64,000 nucleotides of DNA from CAVXEF01 sp963827315 (GTDB lineage: Bacteria; Planctomycetota; Phycisphaerae; Sedimentisphaerales; Anaerobacaceae): NCBI GenBank assembly GCA_963827315.1, contig CAWHAL010000001.1, positions 558,001 through 622,000 on the forward strand, in the 5' to 3' direction. The first letter of the stretch is position 1; each line of letters starts with the position of its first letter. Shown in pieces: positions 46,470-55,556 of this stretch. The notes under the pieces were generated by a model. The model ran no database searches, was not told where the DNA came from, and saw only the letters and a program-made list of their open reading frames with translations. Position numbers and translations under genes: made by a program.

Positions 46470-47702
46470 ATGAAAGATAGTCGAGTATATATATTAGGTG
46501 GATTTCAAACAGATTTTGCCAGAAACTGGAGTAGGGAAAATAAACATATTGTCGCGATGATGCGTGAAGCATATCAAGGGAGTCTTGAAACTACCCGGAT
46601 TGATCCTGGTGATATTAAAGCTGCTTTTATTGGTAATTTTGGGAGTGAACTATATTGCAAGCAGGGACACTTGGGAGCGTTTTTTGTGGATTTTGACCCG
46701 CGCTTTGTTGGCTTGCCCACCAGCCGTGTTGAGGCTGCCTGTGCTTCCAGCGCTGTAGCTGCACTGTCAAGTATGGCCCATATACAGGCTGGTATCTATG
46801 ATTTGGTGTGTTTGATTGGTGTTGAACAGATGAAAACGGTGGATTCGGTTAAGGGAGGAGATTTTTTAGGTACCGCTGCTTGGTATGAAAAAGAATGCAA
46901 GGGAATAGAATTTCCCTTCCCAAAACTGTTCGGAAAGCTCGGAGATGAGTACGACAAAAGATATGGGCTTGATGATAAATACCTATCCAAAATCTCAGCG
47001 ATTAATTACGCCAATGCTAAGAATAATCCAAATGCTCAAACACGCAATTGGTTTATGAGTTTTGAACATGCAAACACCAAGGGTAAGTACAATACCGAGG
47101 TCAGTGGGAGAATTAAGGTTACTGATTGTTCTCAGGTAACGGACGGAGCGGTGTGTATGTACCTCGCTTCCGGACAATTTGCTGTTGAGTATGCCCGAGA
47201 AAGAGGGCTTGTTCTTGAGGAAATTCCGCGAATCTTGGGATGGGGTCATACAACGGCACCGATGGAATTTGCCGAAAAGATCAAAGACGCGGCTGAGAAT
47301 GGGTATATTTTACCATTAACCCGTAAGGCGATATTGGATGCGTACTGTCAGGCTGGTATATCAGATTGTTGGGATCTCGATGTAATAGAAACTCATGATT
47401 GCTTTACGACCTCAGAATATATGGCTATCGATCATTTTGGGCTTACCAAACCCGGCGAATCCTTCAGGGCCATAGAAGATGGCGTTATAGAAATGACAGG
47501 CAAGCTTCCGATTAATCCATCGGGTGGGCTCATCGGTTGCGGACATCCTATAGGTGCCACAGGAGCGCGACAGTTACTCGACGCTTACAAACAGGTAGCG
47601 GGAATCGCTGGCGATTATCAAATCCATGGCGCAAAAAGGGTGGCCACATTAAATATTGGGGGTACTGCAACAACAAACGTATGTTTCATTGTAGGAATCT
47701 AA
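46470..47702 (+). CDS. Thiolase family protein (SCP-x/acetyl-CoA acetyltransferase-like)
   Basis: A 410-residue thiolase-fold protein. The nucleophilic Cys is in RVEAACASSAVA, the His in DVIETHDCFT, and the second Cys in GGLIGCGHPIGATGARQ. The group (SCP2-like thiolases) acts on acyl-CoAs in degradation or in sterol-like pathways; no DUF35/OB partner is encoded alongside. AGAGGAG precedes the start. Likely operon with the dehydrogenase before it and the acetyltransferase behind it. Confidence 0.9.
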   Translation: MKDSRVYILGGFQTDFARNWSRENKHIVAMMREAYQGSLETTRIDPGDIKAAFIGNFGSELYCKQGHLGAFFVDFDPRFVGLPTSRVEAACASSAVAALSSMAHIQAGIYDLVCLIGVEQMKTVDSVKGGDFLGTAAWYEKECKGIEFPFPKLFGKLGDEYDKRYGLDDKYLSKISAINYANAKNNPNAQTRNWFMSFEHANTKGKYNTEVSGRIKVTDCSQVTDGAVCMYLASGQFAVEYARERGLVLEEIPRILGWGHTTAPMEFAEKIKDAAENGYILPLTRKAILDAYCQAGISDCWDLDVIETHDCFTTSEYMAIDHFGLTKPGESFRAIEDGVIEMTGKLPINPSGGLIGCGHPIGATGARQLLDAYKQVAGIAGDYQIHGAKRVATLNIGGTATTNVCFIVGI

Positions 47703-47721
47703 GATTATCGCTGCATCAAAT

Positions 47722-48336
47722 ATGGAAGACGTGAATATTACGAAACTCTCGGTCGAACATGCACAGCAGGTGGCAAGACTGCACATATCCGGCATAAGTA
47801 CCGGATTTATTAGCTCTCTGGGCGTTAATTTTGTAACGGCTTTGTATGAGGCTATTGCAGAAAGTGAATATGGTTTTGGCCTCGTGGCCGAAAAGGATAA
47901 TAAAGTCATAGGGTTTGCAGCTTTTGCAACAGACCTGAGCGCCCTTTATAAGTCTGTGATTTTCAAAAACGGATTGAGGTTTGCCTTTTTGCTGGTGTGG
48001 AGAATGTTTTCATTGAGGACAATAAAAAAGGTATTCGAAATACTATTTTATTTGGCTCGAACAAAAAAAACAAATTTTCCTTCAGCGGAGTTTCTTTCGA
48101 TGGTAATTTCTGAGGAAGCACGACGCAAAGGGTTGGCCACAATGCTGGTTAAAAAAGGTTTTGCTGAGTGTGCACAAAGGGGAGTTGAAAGGCTAAAAAT
48201 ACTTGCTGCTGTTGATATCAAACCGATAAACAAAATGTATGAGAGATTTGGCTTTGACCTTGTCGGACGAATCGACAGTCACGGTATTGCAAGTAACGTC
48301 TATGTGGTTGCAACTAATCATTTTGAGAAGAAATGA
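47722..48336 (+). CDS. GNAT family N-acetyltransferase
   Basis: A 204-residue acetyltransferase. ARLHISGISTGFISSLG near the start and the acetyl-CoA site SMVISEEARRKGLATMLVKKGFAECAQRG are typical of GNAT proteins, and the C-terminal PINKMYERFGFDLVGR is common in the group. A middle insert of about 45 residues with aromatic and basic amino acids is family-specific. Substrate unknown. Its end overlaps the end of the convergent sugar-phosphate transferase gene by 23 bases. Confidence 0.88.
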   Translation: MEDVNITKLSVEHAQQVARLHISGISTGFISSLGVNFVTALYEAIAESEYGFGLVAEKDNKVIGFAAFATDLSALYKSVIFKNGLRFAFLLVWRMFSLRTIKKVFEILFYLARTKKTNFPSAEFLSMVISEEARRKGLATMLVKKGFAECAQRGVERLKILAAVDIKPINKMYERFGFDLVGRIDSHGIASNVYVVATNHFEKK

Positions 48337-49483
48337 TTTTTTTGCGAACGGCGCCTCGCAGTCCTTCCATCTTTAGATAGCCCTTCCTCCACACAATCAA
48401 AGCTGAGACCGCAAAAACGATAACATACACAACTGCAGCGTATCTGGTTCTTATCTGGCTCATCATCACGCCAATCGCCGCGTAGGCGGCGGCAAGCAGA
48501 TAACAAATCGCCACCGTTTTTTTCAAAGGTATTCCTCTGTCAATCATCTGGTCATAGATATGGCCGCGGTCCGAGACGAAAAGCGGTCTGTGATTAAGGA
48601 CCCTGCGAACCAGCGCCACGGCGGTATCGAGAATGGGCAGTCCAAAGACGACGATAGATGCCATCCACCATCTCGGAATTTGTTCAGCAAACAGAATCAT
48701 AAGCGTGGCCATCATAAAGCCCAGAAGCATACTGCCTGCGTCACCCATAAATATCTTGGCTGGATATCGGTTGAAGGGCAAAAAACCACACACCCCGCCC
48801 ACCATCGCAAGACAGATTATAATCCGAACAGGGTCTCCGATCTCGCTGGATGTCCACGTCGCAAGATGTGTTGACAGAGCCAGCATAGCGATGGTAATAA
48901 TTGCCGTTACCCCTGCGCAAAGCCCGTCAAGGCCGTCAAGCAGGTTTAAAGAATTTGTTGCGCCGAGTACGAAAACTATCACAATCACGACTTCCAGCAC
49001 TGTCCCAACATTGTGTGGCAGTGACAAATTTAATTGATTGGTGGTACGGAGCAGGTTCGGTGTTACGCCTGCCAACAGTAAAGCGATGGCTGCGAGGACT
49101 TGGCCGAAGATTTTATGTTTGGGTTTTATGTCGAATATGTCGTCGGCAAGTCCGATTAGGCACGCTATTACTCCTCCGCCCAATATTCCTAACAGCCATG
49201 TAAGCGCCAGGCCGGAGGGTTCTTCACTTCGCAGGAACCTGAGACTTGCTAATATGCCGATTGTTAGGCCGACGAGCATACCCACGCCACCCAGATACGC
49301 AATAGGCTCTTTGTGCGTCTTGACAAGGTCGTCGGGCCGGTCGACAATTCCAAATCTTATGGCGATTTTCTTGCATAGTGCTGTGGCTGCGAGGGAGCTG
49401 ATAAGTGAAGCTGCCAGTACAGGCCAGAAATGTAATATCCACGTAATCGGTCGATTCGGCCCGATTATATTATCGAAAATCAT
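48314..49483 (-). CDS. Polyprenyl-phosphate N-acetylhexosamine-1-phosphate transferase (MraY/WecA family)
   Basis: A 389-residue membrane enzyme with about eleven segments that starts lipid-linked glycan synthesis by moving a sugar-1-P onto undecaprenyl phosphate. Conserved sites: KTHKEPIAYLGGVGM, CLIGLADDIFDIKPKHKI, TNSLNLLDGLDGLCAG, and FNRYPAKIFMGDAGSMLLGF; the HNR-like region is RRVLNHRPLFVSDRGHIYDQM. It resembles WecA/TagO more than MraY. ATG 49483 is chosen, 14 bases after the ATP-grasp gene stop. First membrane step of the exopolysaccharide region. Confidence 0.9.
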   Translation of the reverse strand: MIFDNIIGPNRPITWILHFWPVLAASLISSLAATALCKKIAIRFGIVDRPDDLVKTHKEPIAYLGGVGMLVGLTIGILASLRFLRSEEPSGLALTWLLGILGGGVIACLIGLADDIFDIKPKHKIFGQVLAAIALLLAGVTPNLLRTTNQLNLSLPHNVGTVLEVVIVIVFVLGATNSLNLLDGLDGLCAGVTAIITIAMLALSTHLATWTSSEIGDPVRIIICLAMVGGVCGFLPFNRYPAKIFMGDAGSMLLGFMMATLMILFAEQIPRWWMASIVVFGLPILDTAVALVRRVLNHRPLFVSDRGHIYDQMIDRGIPLKKTVAICYLLAAAYAAIGVMMSQIRTRYAAVVYVIVFAVSALIVWRKGYLKMEGLRGAVRKKIISSQND

Positions 49484-49497
49484 TCCCAACCCTTTTA

Positions 49498-50499
49498 CTA
49501 TTGACCACCTTTTAGCCAAACCTCGCTGTCGTAGCGAAGCATAATCAGCTTATCTTTGAAGCCGTCGAATTTAATCCTCGGCTTTCTTCCGAGCAGTTCC
49601 TGTAATATCCATTTGGGAAAGTCTGCACCTGCCTTGATTGAAAGTGGCGCACCGCCTCCAAATCGGGGATTTATCTCGATGAATTTTATCCTGCCATTGT
49701 TGGACAAAAACAATTGCAAAGTTATAACGCCGGGCCCAGCCCCAAGTGCCTCGACAAGTTTTGCACCATTGCTCATTAAGTGACGGTTCTTTACTATTTG
49801 TCCTTTGCTTACCTCGCCCGCACGAACCTCAATCCGTTTTCGCGGGACAACGCATCGAACTTTCATATTAAAGTCGACATATACGTCGCAGGTATGCTCG
49901 ACGCCTTTGGCAAACTCCTGACAAATGGCATTCGGTATTCTTTTTCCAAACAATAGCAGTTCACTGCGATTATTCACCACAGCGTTGCCTCTGCTTGCAT
50001 AGCCGTCCCAGGGTTTAAGGAAACACGGCCAGTTGAGTTTCTTTTTCGATAATGCAGATTTGATACTCATCGTAACCGGTGTGTCAAAACCGTTCTTAAC
50101 GAGAAAGCGGTATGTTTTTCTCTTGTCCTGGCAGATATCAATCACCTGCGGGCTTGAGACAAGTATACGACAGCCCATCGCGGCAAATTTCATCTTGTTT
50201 TGTGACAGAATCTTCAGGTCCAAATCAACTGTTGGCACCAGCAGTTTTACCCGGTTGGCCTTAACTATGAATAGCAGCTGCTTGATATAATCCGCGTGTC
50301 CCGTCGGCTTGACCAGAAAGCCCTTATCGCACAGTTGGAGAGCGGAGCTCAGTGCGTTGGTATCGGTGCCGAGCAGCGAAAGGTCTATCTTTAGCTGCCT
50401 GCCTGCTCGCCGAAAGCTCTCGAGCAGGGAGACCCTTCGCCCGATGCAGGTGAGCAAAACACTCAATCGTCTCGTACTGGCGGATGCCGATTTAGCCAT
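49498..50499 (-). CDS. ATP-grasp domain protein
   Basis: A 333-residue protein with a pre-ATP-grasp region (LSVLLTCIGRRVSLLESFRRAG) and an ATP-grasp domain: WPCFLKPWDGYASRGNAVVNN for ATP binding, and IKFIEINPRFGGGAPLSIKAGAD for magnesium binding. It is of the carbamoyl-phosphate-synthase-like sort often found with polysaccharide genes, where it would join an amine to a carboxylate on a sugar. Product unknown. ATG 50499 has GAAGGT upstream and is preferred over a start 75 bases earlier. Confidence 0.85.
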   Translation of the reverse strand: MAKSASASTRRLSVLLTCIGRRVSLLESFRRAGRQLKIDLSLLGTDTNALSSALQLCDKGFLVKPTGHADYIKQLLFIVKANRVKLLVPTVDLDLKILSQNKMKFAAMGCRILVSSPQVIDICQDKRKTYRFLVKNGFDTPVTMSIKSALSKKKLNWPCFLKPWDGYASRGNAVVNNRSELLLFGKRIPNAICQEFAKGVEHTCDVYVDFNMKVRCVVPRKRIEVRAGEVSKGQIVKNRHLMSNGAKLVEALGAGPGVITLQLFLSNNGRIKFIEINPRFGGGAPLSIKAGADFPKWILQELLGRKPRIKFDGFKDKLIMLRYDSEVWLKGGQ

Positions 50500-50851
50500 T
50501 GCCGACCTTCTCGTATAGAATATATAGCTTATTGTCGCTCGTCGCATCAAAATAGTCAATTTGTTAGTTGCCAATTTCTTTGACTTTTAGACCGTATATT
50601 TCTAAACTAATCACCTGAATTTGACTAATTGACCGGGATTAAGTACCGCTTCAGTTATTGTTTCTGAGTTGAATCATTGCGGTTTCACTGCCGTTAACGG
50701 GATTTCAGGCGGACCGGTCATAATTGTGAAAGTGTGACTTATGAAAGAATGGGAAGGGGAAATCAACTGTTGCTGTTGGAAAAAACCGCAAAAAAATTGT
50801 AAAAGCATAGTATAAGGTAAGGCTGAATAGCAGCCAACCGGGAAAGCAAAA
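50500..50851. other. Divergent spacer between the ATP-grasp and NusG-like genes
   Basis: About 350 bases that should contain promoters for both directions. On the plus strand AGTATAAGGT near 50810 could be a -10 region, without a good -35. No JUMPstart or ops element (GGCGGTAG) was found. Confidence 0.4.
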
Positions 50852-51415
50852 GTGCTCAAACAGAGTGAAAACCCGCCGATTGCCTGGCCGGACGAAAAAC
50901 CCATCGCCGATTTTGCGGGTCTGTGGTGGGTTGCACACACAAAAAGCAGAAATGAAAAGGCCCTCGCTCACGACCTTATCAACAAAGCTATCAGCTATTT
51001 TTTGCCGATGAGCTGGAGGGTTACCCGCCGAACGGGCAGAAAGATACGTTCGCTTCTGCCGCTTTTTAGTGGCTATCTATTCTTTTGCGGCAACGAAAAT
51101 CAGCGGTTGGAGGTGCTGCGAACCAATCGTGTTGCGAACCTCATCGCAGTCAAAGACCAGGAAAAACTGCTCAGTGAGCTTTTGGATATTGAGCAGGCCC
51201 TTCGGGCCGGGGTTGTTCTGACGCCGCATAAATACATAAAGGCAGGTCAGCGGTGCAGAGTCCTGGCTGGACCGTTGGCGGACCTGCAGGGGGTTGTGCT
51301 GAAAACAAAAACCGTCACACGTCTGGTCCTGCAGATAGATATGCTCGGGCAGGCTGCAAGTGTCGAGATAGATACTGATTTAATTGAACCCGTTGAGGAA
51401 GAAAGTTCGTTATAA
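50852..51415 (+). CDS. NusG-like specialised antitermination factor (RfaH/UpxY/LoaP group)
   Basis: A 187-residue NusG paralogue: NGN domain (GLWWVAHTKSRNEKALAHDLINKAISYFLPMSWRVTRR, then LLPLFSGYLFF) and a C-terminal KOW motif (VLAGPLADLQGVVLKTK). Placement at the head of polysaccharide genes, away from the secE-nusG locus, is typical of RfaH, UpxY and LoaP, which load on RNA polymerase and suppress termination in long operons. GTG 50852 is the start. It probably acts on the operon that begins here. Confidence 0.9.
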   Translation: MLKQSENPPIAWPDEKPIADFAGLWWVAHTKSRNEKALAHDLINKAISYFLPMSWRVTRRTGRKIRSLLPLFSGYLFFCGNENQRLEVLRTNRVANLIAVKDQEKLLSELLDIEQALRAGVVLTPHKYIKAGQRCRVLAGPLADLQGVVLKTKTVTRLVLQIDMLGQAASVEIDTDLIEPVEEESSL

Positions 51416-51471
51416 TGAGGACGAATTTGAGGAGTCTGATAAACACGTATTAAGTAACGGGAGATGTTGGG

Positions 51472-52779
51472 ATGAAGATTTGCGTTGTTGGAGTTGGCTA
51501 TGTCGGATTGGTAACCGCAGCCTGCATGGCTGAGGCTGGCAATAATGTCATCTGTGTCGATAACGACGCCGACAAAATCAAATGGCTCAAAACCGGCCGC
51601 ATACCAATCTATGAGCCGGGCCTGGCCGAGATGGTCGAGCACAACGAGAAGCTCGGCCGACTCTGCTTTACAACTGACCTGAAGTTCGGTGTTGACAACT
51701 CGTTCATCGTATTTCTTGCGGTCGGCACCCCCTCGGCACCCGATGGCTCAGCCGACATATCAGCGATTCTTTCGGTGGCTGCGGATATCGCCTCTTACCT
51801 TAAGGACTATCGAATTATTGTAACGAAGAGTACCGTTCCCGTCGGCACATCCAAAAAGGTAATCGAAACAATAAAATCCGGAACGAAGGTGCCTTTCGAT
51901 TATGTCAGCAACCCCGAGTTCCTTAAGGAAGGTGCTGCCGTTGAGGACTTTATGCGTCCGGACAGAATAATCATCGGCACGAGTAATCCGCAGGTCAGGG
52001 CGACAATGGAGCAACTTTGCAGCCCGTTTATGCGAAAGAGCAACCGCATATTATTTATGGACCCAATCTCTGCTGAAATGACCAAATATGCAGCAAACGT
52101 TATGCTCGCAACGAGGATCTCATTTATGAATGAAATCTCAGCTCTGTGCGAGAAACTCGGTGCGGATATCGAATTAGTCAGGCAGGGTCTTGGAAGTGAC
52201 TCGCGAATCGGCAGGGCGTTTCTCTTTCCGGGTATTGGCTTCGGCGGAAGCTGCCTCCCGAAGGATGTCCGAGCGCTCATTCGCACCGGCGACGAGCACG
52301 GAGTCGAAATGACCGTAGCTAAATCGGTCCAGCAGGTAAATATAAGACAGCAGCAGCGGTTTGCAAAACGCGTTACGGATTATTTTGCACGCCGACAGGA
52401 GAAAACCACCCTGGCTGTCTGGGGACTTGCCTTTAAGGCAAAAACCGACGACATCAGAGAATCGCCGGCCGTTTACTGCGTAAAGAAATTTCTCGAGTGC
52501 CGAATGAGGATACAGGCCTATGACCCCGCAGCAGCCTCAGCGGCTCTTGCCACCCTGGACGGCAAAATCGAGACCTTCCAGAATGGATACGATGCGCTTG
52601 CCGGCGCCGATGCACTCGTTATCCTGACCGATTGGCAGGAATTCAGAAATCCCGATTTTGAAGTTATCGCCGCGAAGCTGAAAAAACCCGTCATCTTCGA
52701 CGGAAGGAATCTGTACGACCCGGATGTGGTCAAAAAGGCAGGATTCGAATATTACAGTATCGGAAGAAAACCAGCCTAA
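51472..52779 (+). CDS. ugd: UDP-glucose 6-dehydrogenase
   Basis: Oxidises UDP-glucose to UDP-glucuronate; 435 residues. The N-terminal NAD site is KICVVGVGYVGLVTAACMAE; STVPVGTS and NPEFLKEGAAVEDFMRPDRIIIG are conserved; the catalytic Cys is in GFGGSCLPKDVRAL, and the C-terminal UDP-binding domain has WGLAFKAKTDDIRESPA. The UDP-glucuronate made would be the substrate of the epimerase encoded at 54615. Confidence 0.94.
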   Translation: MKICVVGVGYVGLVTAACMAEAGNNVICVDNDADKIKWLKTGRIPIYEPGLAEMVEHNEKLGRLCFTTDLKFGVDNSFIVFLAVGTPSAPDGSADISAILSVAADIASYLKDYRIIVTKSTVPVGTSKKVIETIKSGTKVPFDYVSNPEFLKEGAAVEDFMRPDRIIIGTSNPQVRATMEQLCSPFMRKSNRILFMDPISAEMTKYAANVMLATRISFMNEISALCEKLGADIELVRQGLGSDSRIGRAFLFPGIGFGGSCLPKDVRALIRTGDEHGVEMTVAKSVQQVNIRQQQRFAKRVTDYFARRQEKTTLAVWGLAFKAKTDDIRESPAVYCVKKFLECRMRIQAYDPAAASAALATLDGKIETFQNGYDALAGADALVILTDWQEFRNPDFEVIAAKLKKPVIFDGRNLYDPDVVKKAGFEYYSIGRKPA

Positions 52780-52902
52780 TCTCTATTGGGCATTGTATGA
52801 AGCTATTTGGCACTTGGGAATTGATGCCTTAGACAATTACAGATTGAAAGGACAAGGATGGTTCTCAGACATAGAATTAAACAATAACTGAGAAAAATAT
52901 TT

Positions 52903-54144
52903 ATGAAGAAGATTATATTTGTATTGTTTTTGGTTTGTTGTGTAACGGGTATCAATTGTTTCGGAGCAGTTGACCCAAATCATACCGCTGATGGCAATGA
53001 TATAAAGGAGGCAGTAGCTGGAAATACCAATTTTGCATTTGCCCTGTACGGCAAATTGAAGGATGACCCAAACGTAACCGCACCCAAAGGTAATTTATTC
53101 TTTTCACCATATAGTATTTCAACTGCTCTTGCGATGACTTATGCAGGTGCCCGCGGCAACACAGAAAAACAAATGGCAATGGCCCTACATTTTACATTGC
53201 CCGGTCCACGTTTGTATCCTGCATTCGGCGCTTTGCAAAAGCAGCTTATTCAAGAAGATAAGTCGCGTGGTTACCGACTCCTACTGGCAAACGCCCTTTG
53301 GCTCCAAAAAGACGAAACTTTCCTGAAAGAATTTTTGGATTTAAATAAGTATTATTATGGGGCAGGCTTTAGTTTGCTTGATTTTGTCAATGAGACGGAA
53401 AAATCCCGGCAAATAATCAATTCCTGGATTGAGGAGAAAACGAAAGAAAAGATTAAAGAGTTAATCCCGCGGGGGGGCGTGACCCCAGAGGTGGTGCTTG
53501 TTCTTACCAATGCCGTCTACTTCAAAGGCGAATGGCAGACCAAATTCGAAAAAAGAGACACTGAACGTGCAGATTTTACCATATCAGCAAAGGACAAGGT
53601 CAATGTTCCCCTGATGCATCTAAAAGAAAATTTTAAATACTACGAGGATGAAAAACTACAGGTTCTTGAGATGCCGTATAAAAGTGATGAGCTAAGTATG
53701 CTGGTACTTTTGCCGAAAGAAACAGAAGGACTTAAGGAAATCGAAAACACACTTACAGCCGAAACCCTCAACGTCTTACTACCAAAAATGAAGGATACAA
53801 AAGTCGATGTATATTTCCCCAAATTCAAGATTGTCTGGGGGACTTTTTCTTTAAATAAAGCTTTTATTGCGTTGGGAATGCGGGATGCCTTTAATCCCGA
53901 AGAAGCTGATTTTTCAGGTATAAATGGTATAGGCCATATATGGATTTCGGCCATTTTCCACAAGGCCTTTATTGAAGTCAATGAGGAAGGCACCGAGGCA
54001 GCAGCAGGTACCGCAGTAGTGATTGTAAAATCTATTGAATTTCCTGTGGTTTTCCGAGTCGACCATCCATTTATTTTTATTATTAAAGATAATCGTTCGA
54101 GAAGCGTATTGTTTATGGGCAGGATAATGAATCCGGCTGAGTGA
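52903..54144 (+). CDS. Secreted serpin (serine protease inhibitor)
   Basis: A 413-residue serpin with a signal peptide (MKKIIFVLFLVCCVTGINCFGA). Marks of the fold: GNLFFSPYSISTALAMTYAGARGNTEKQM, LTNAVYFKGEWQTKFEK, and the end DHPFIFIIKDNRSRSVLFMGRIMNP. The reactive loop hinge EEGTEAAAGTA has the small residues of inhibitory serpins. By length, P1-P1' falls around VKS-IEF, which is not a typical trypsin or elastase site, so the target is open. It stands within the exopolysaccharide region and is more AT-rich than its neighbours. A lipobox reading (CVTGINC) is not supported. Confidence 0.93.
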   Translation: MKKIIFVLFLVCCVTGINCFGAVDPNHTADGNDIKEAVAGNTNFAFALYGKLKDDPNVTAPKGNLFFSPYSISTALAMTYAGARGNTEKQMAMALHFTLPGPRLYPAFGALQKQLIQEDKSRGYRLLLANALWLQKDETFLKEFLDLNKYYYGAGFSLLDFVNETEKSRQIINSWIEEKTKEKIKELIPRGGVTPEVVLVLTNAVYFKGEWQTKFEKRDTERADFTISAKDKVNVPLMHLKENFKYYEDEKLQVLEMPYKSDELSMLVLLPKETEGLKEIENTLTAETLNVLLPKMKDTKVDVYFPKFKIVWGTFSLNKAFIALGMRDAFNPEEADFSGINGIGHIWISAIFHKAFIEVNEEGTEAAAGTAVVIVKSIEFPVVFRVDHPFIFIIKDNRSRSVLFMGRIMNPAE

Positions 54145-54237
54145 TTTGCAGAAGAAGTTAATAAGCGTTTGCGAAAGAGAAGCTAATGATGTAAACTGCT
54201 CCCTGCACAAGCAGGCTGCAAAGTAAGGAGAAAAATT

Positions 54238-54603
54238 ATGGAAGTCATTGTTAAAATTATAGGCATCGCTATTGTCGCTCTTGCGATTGTTTACCTGTTG
54301 AAGCCCGATGTTATGAAAAGCCTGATGGAATTTTTCACGGAAGGCAAGCGTATATATTTCGCGGGGCTGATAAGGCTTGTGCTGGCGGTCGTTCTTTTAC
54401 TGGCTGCTCGTGAATGTGACTATACGTCAGTGATAATTTTCCTTGGTATTCTCTTCCTCGTATCAGGGTTGTTGATATTTGTGCTCGGCCCCGAAAGGGT
54501 CAAATCCATTGTTGACTGGTATCAGAGTCAGTCCCTTTTTGTCTTTCGCCTTTTTGCTTTGGTTGCTTTCGCCATCGGGGTGGTAATTATTTATTCAGCT
54601 TGA
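54238..54603 (+). CDS. Small four-segment membrane protein
   Basis: A protein of 121 residues with four hydrophobic segments (around residues 4-22, 42-58, 64-84 and 100-119) and short charged loops such as FTEGKRIYF and GPERVKSIVDW. I do not recognise the family. AAGGAG lies before the ATG. It is 11 bases upstream of the epimerase gene and is probably cotranscribed with it. Confidence 0.75.
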   Translation: MEVIVKIIGIAIVALAIVYLLKPDVMKSLMEFFTEGKRIYFAGLIRLVLAVVLLLAARECDYTSVIIFLGILFLVSGLLIFVLGPERVKSIVDWYQSQSLFVFRLFALVAFAIGVVIIYSA

Positions 54604-54614
54604 GGTATTTCTGA

Positions 54615-55556
54615 ATGAAAGTGCTGGTAACAGGTGCTGCTGGCTTCATTGGTTCGCATCTGAGTGAACGACTCCTCGATGACGGCTGGATCGTCGTCGG
54701 CGTGGATAATTTCGACGACTTCTACGACCCCCAAATCAAACGCCGCAATATCAAAGGCTGCCTCAAAAACAGAAATTTCCAGCTCATTGAAGCCGATATT
54801 CGCGACATCGCTGCTATGGATAAGGTAGTTACTGACGACGTTGAAATAGTCGTACACCTGGCTGCCAGAGCCGGCGTGAGACCCTCGATTGAGCAGCCTG
54901 TTCTTTACGCGGATGTCAACGTTAACGGAACAGTGGTATTGTTGCAGGCTGCCAAAAAACACAAAATAAAAAAATTCATTTTCGGCTCAAGCTCAAGCAT
55001 TTATGGCAACAATAAAAAAGTCCCTTTCTCTGAAAATGATAACGTGGATTTTCCCATCTCACCTTATGCCGCAACCAAGAAAGCCGGCGAGCTTATCTGC
55101 CACACATATCACCACCTTTATGGAATCTCGGTAACATGCCTGCGGTTCTTTACTGTTTACGGCCCACGCCAGAGGCCTGACTTGGCCATCCACAAATTCG
55201 CTAAGCTCATCGAGCAGGGCAGTCCCATACCCATTTATGGCGACGGCACTATGATGCGGGATTTCACATACATTGATGACATAATCGACGGCACAGTCGC
55301 AGCAATGGAGAAATGCACCGGCTTTAATATCTACAATCTCGGCGAATCAAGACCTGTAAGTGTCAACGATTTAGTCGTTGAAATCGAAAAGGCGCTCGGG
55401 AAAAAAGCTGTCAAAGAATATCTACCTCCTCAGCCTGGCGACGTCGAGCGTACATACGCCGACATAACAAAAGCTGCCAGAGAACTTGGCTACAAACCTT
55501 CGACAACCATCCAGGCCGGCCTGAAAAAATTCGCCACCTGGCTAAGACAGCAATGA
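54615..55556 (+). CDS. NAD-dependent epimerase, UDP-glucuronate 4-epimerase-like
   Basis: A 313-residue short-chain dehydrogenase. VTGAAGFIGSHLSERLL binds NAD, the catalytic SSS and YAATKK residues are in FGSSSSIYG and SPYAATKKAGELI, and RFFTVYGPRQRPDLAIHKF is typical of UDP-glucuronate 4-epimerases and related enzymes. With UDP-glucose dehydrogenase encoded 2 kb upstream, UDP-galacturonate is the likely product. It overlaps the next gene by four bases. Confidence 0.92.
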   Translation: MKVLVTGAAGFIGSHLSERLLDDGWIVVGVDNFDDFYDPQIKRRNIKGCLKNRNFQLIEADIRDIAAMDKVVTDDVEIVVHLAARAGVRPSIEQPVLYADVNVNGTVVLLQAAKKHKIKKFIFGSSSSIYGNNKKVPFSENDNVDFPISPYAATKKAGELICHTYHHLYGISVTCLRFFTVYGPRQRPDLAIHKFAKLIEQGSPIPIYGDGTMMRDFTYIDDIIDGTVAAMEKCTGFNIYNLGESRPVSVNDLVVEIEKALGKKAVKEYLPPQPGDVERTYADITKAARELGYKPSTTIQAGLKKFATWLRQQ

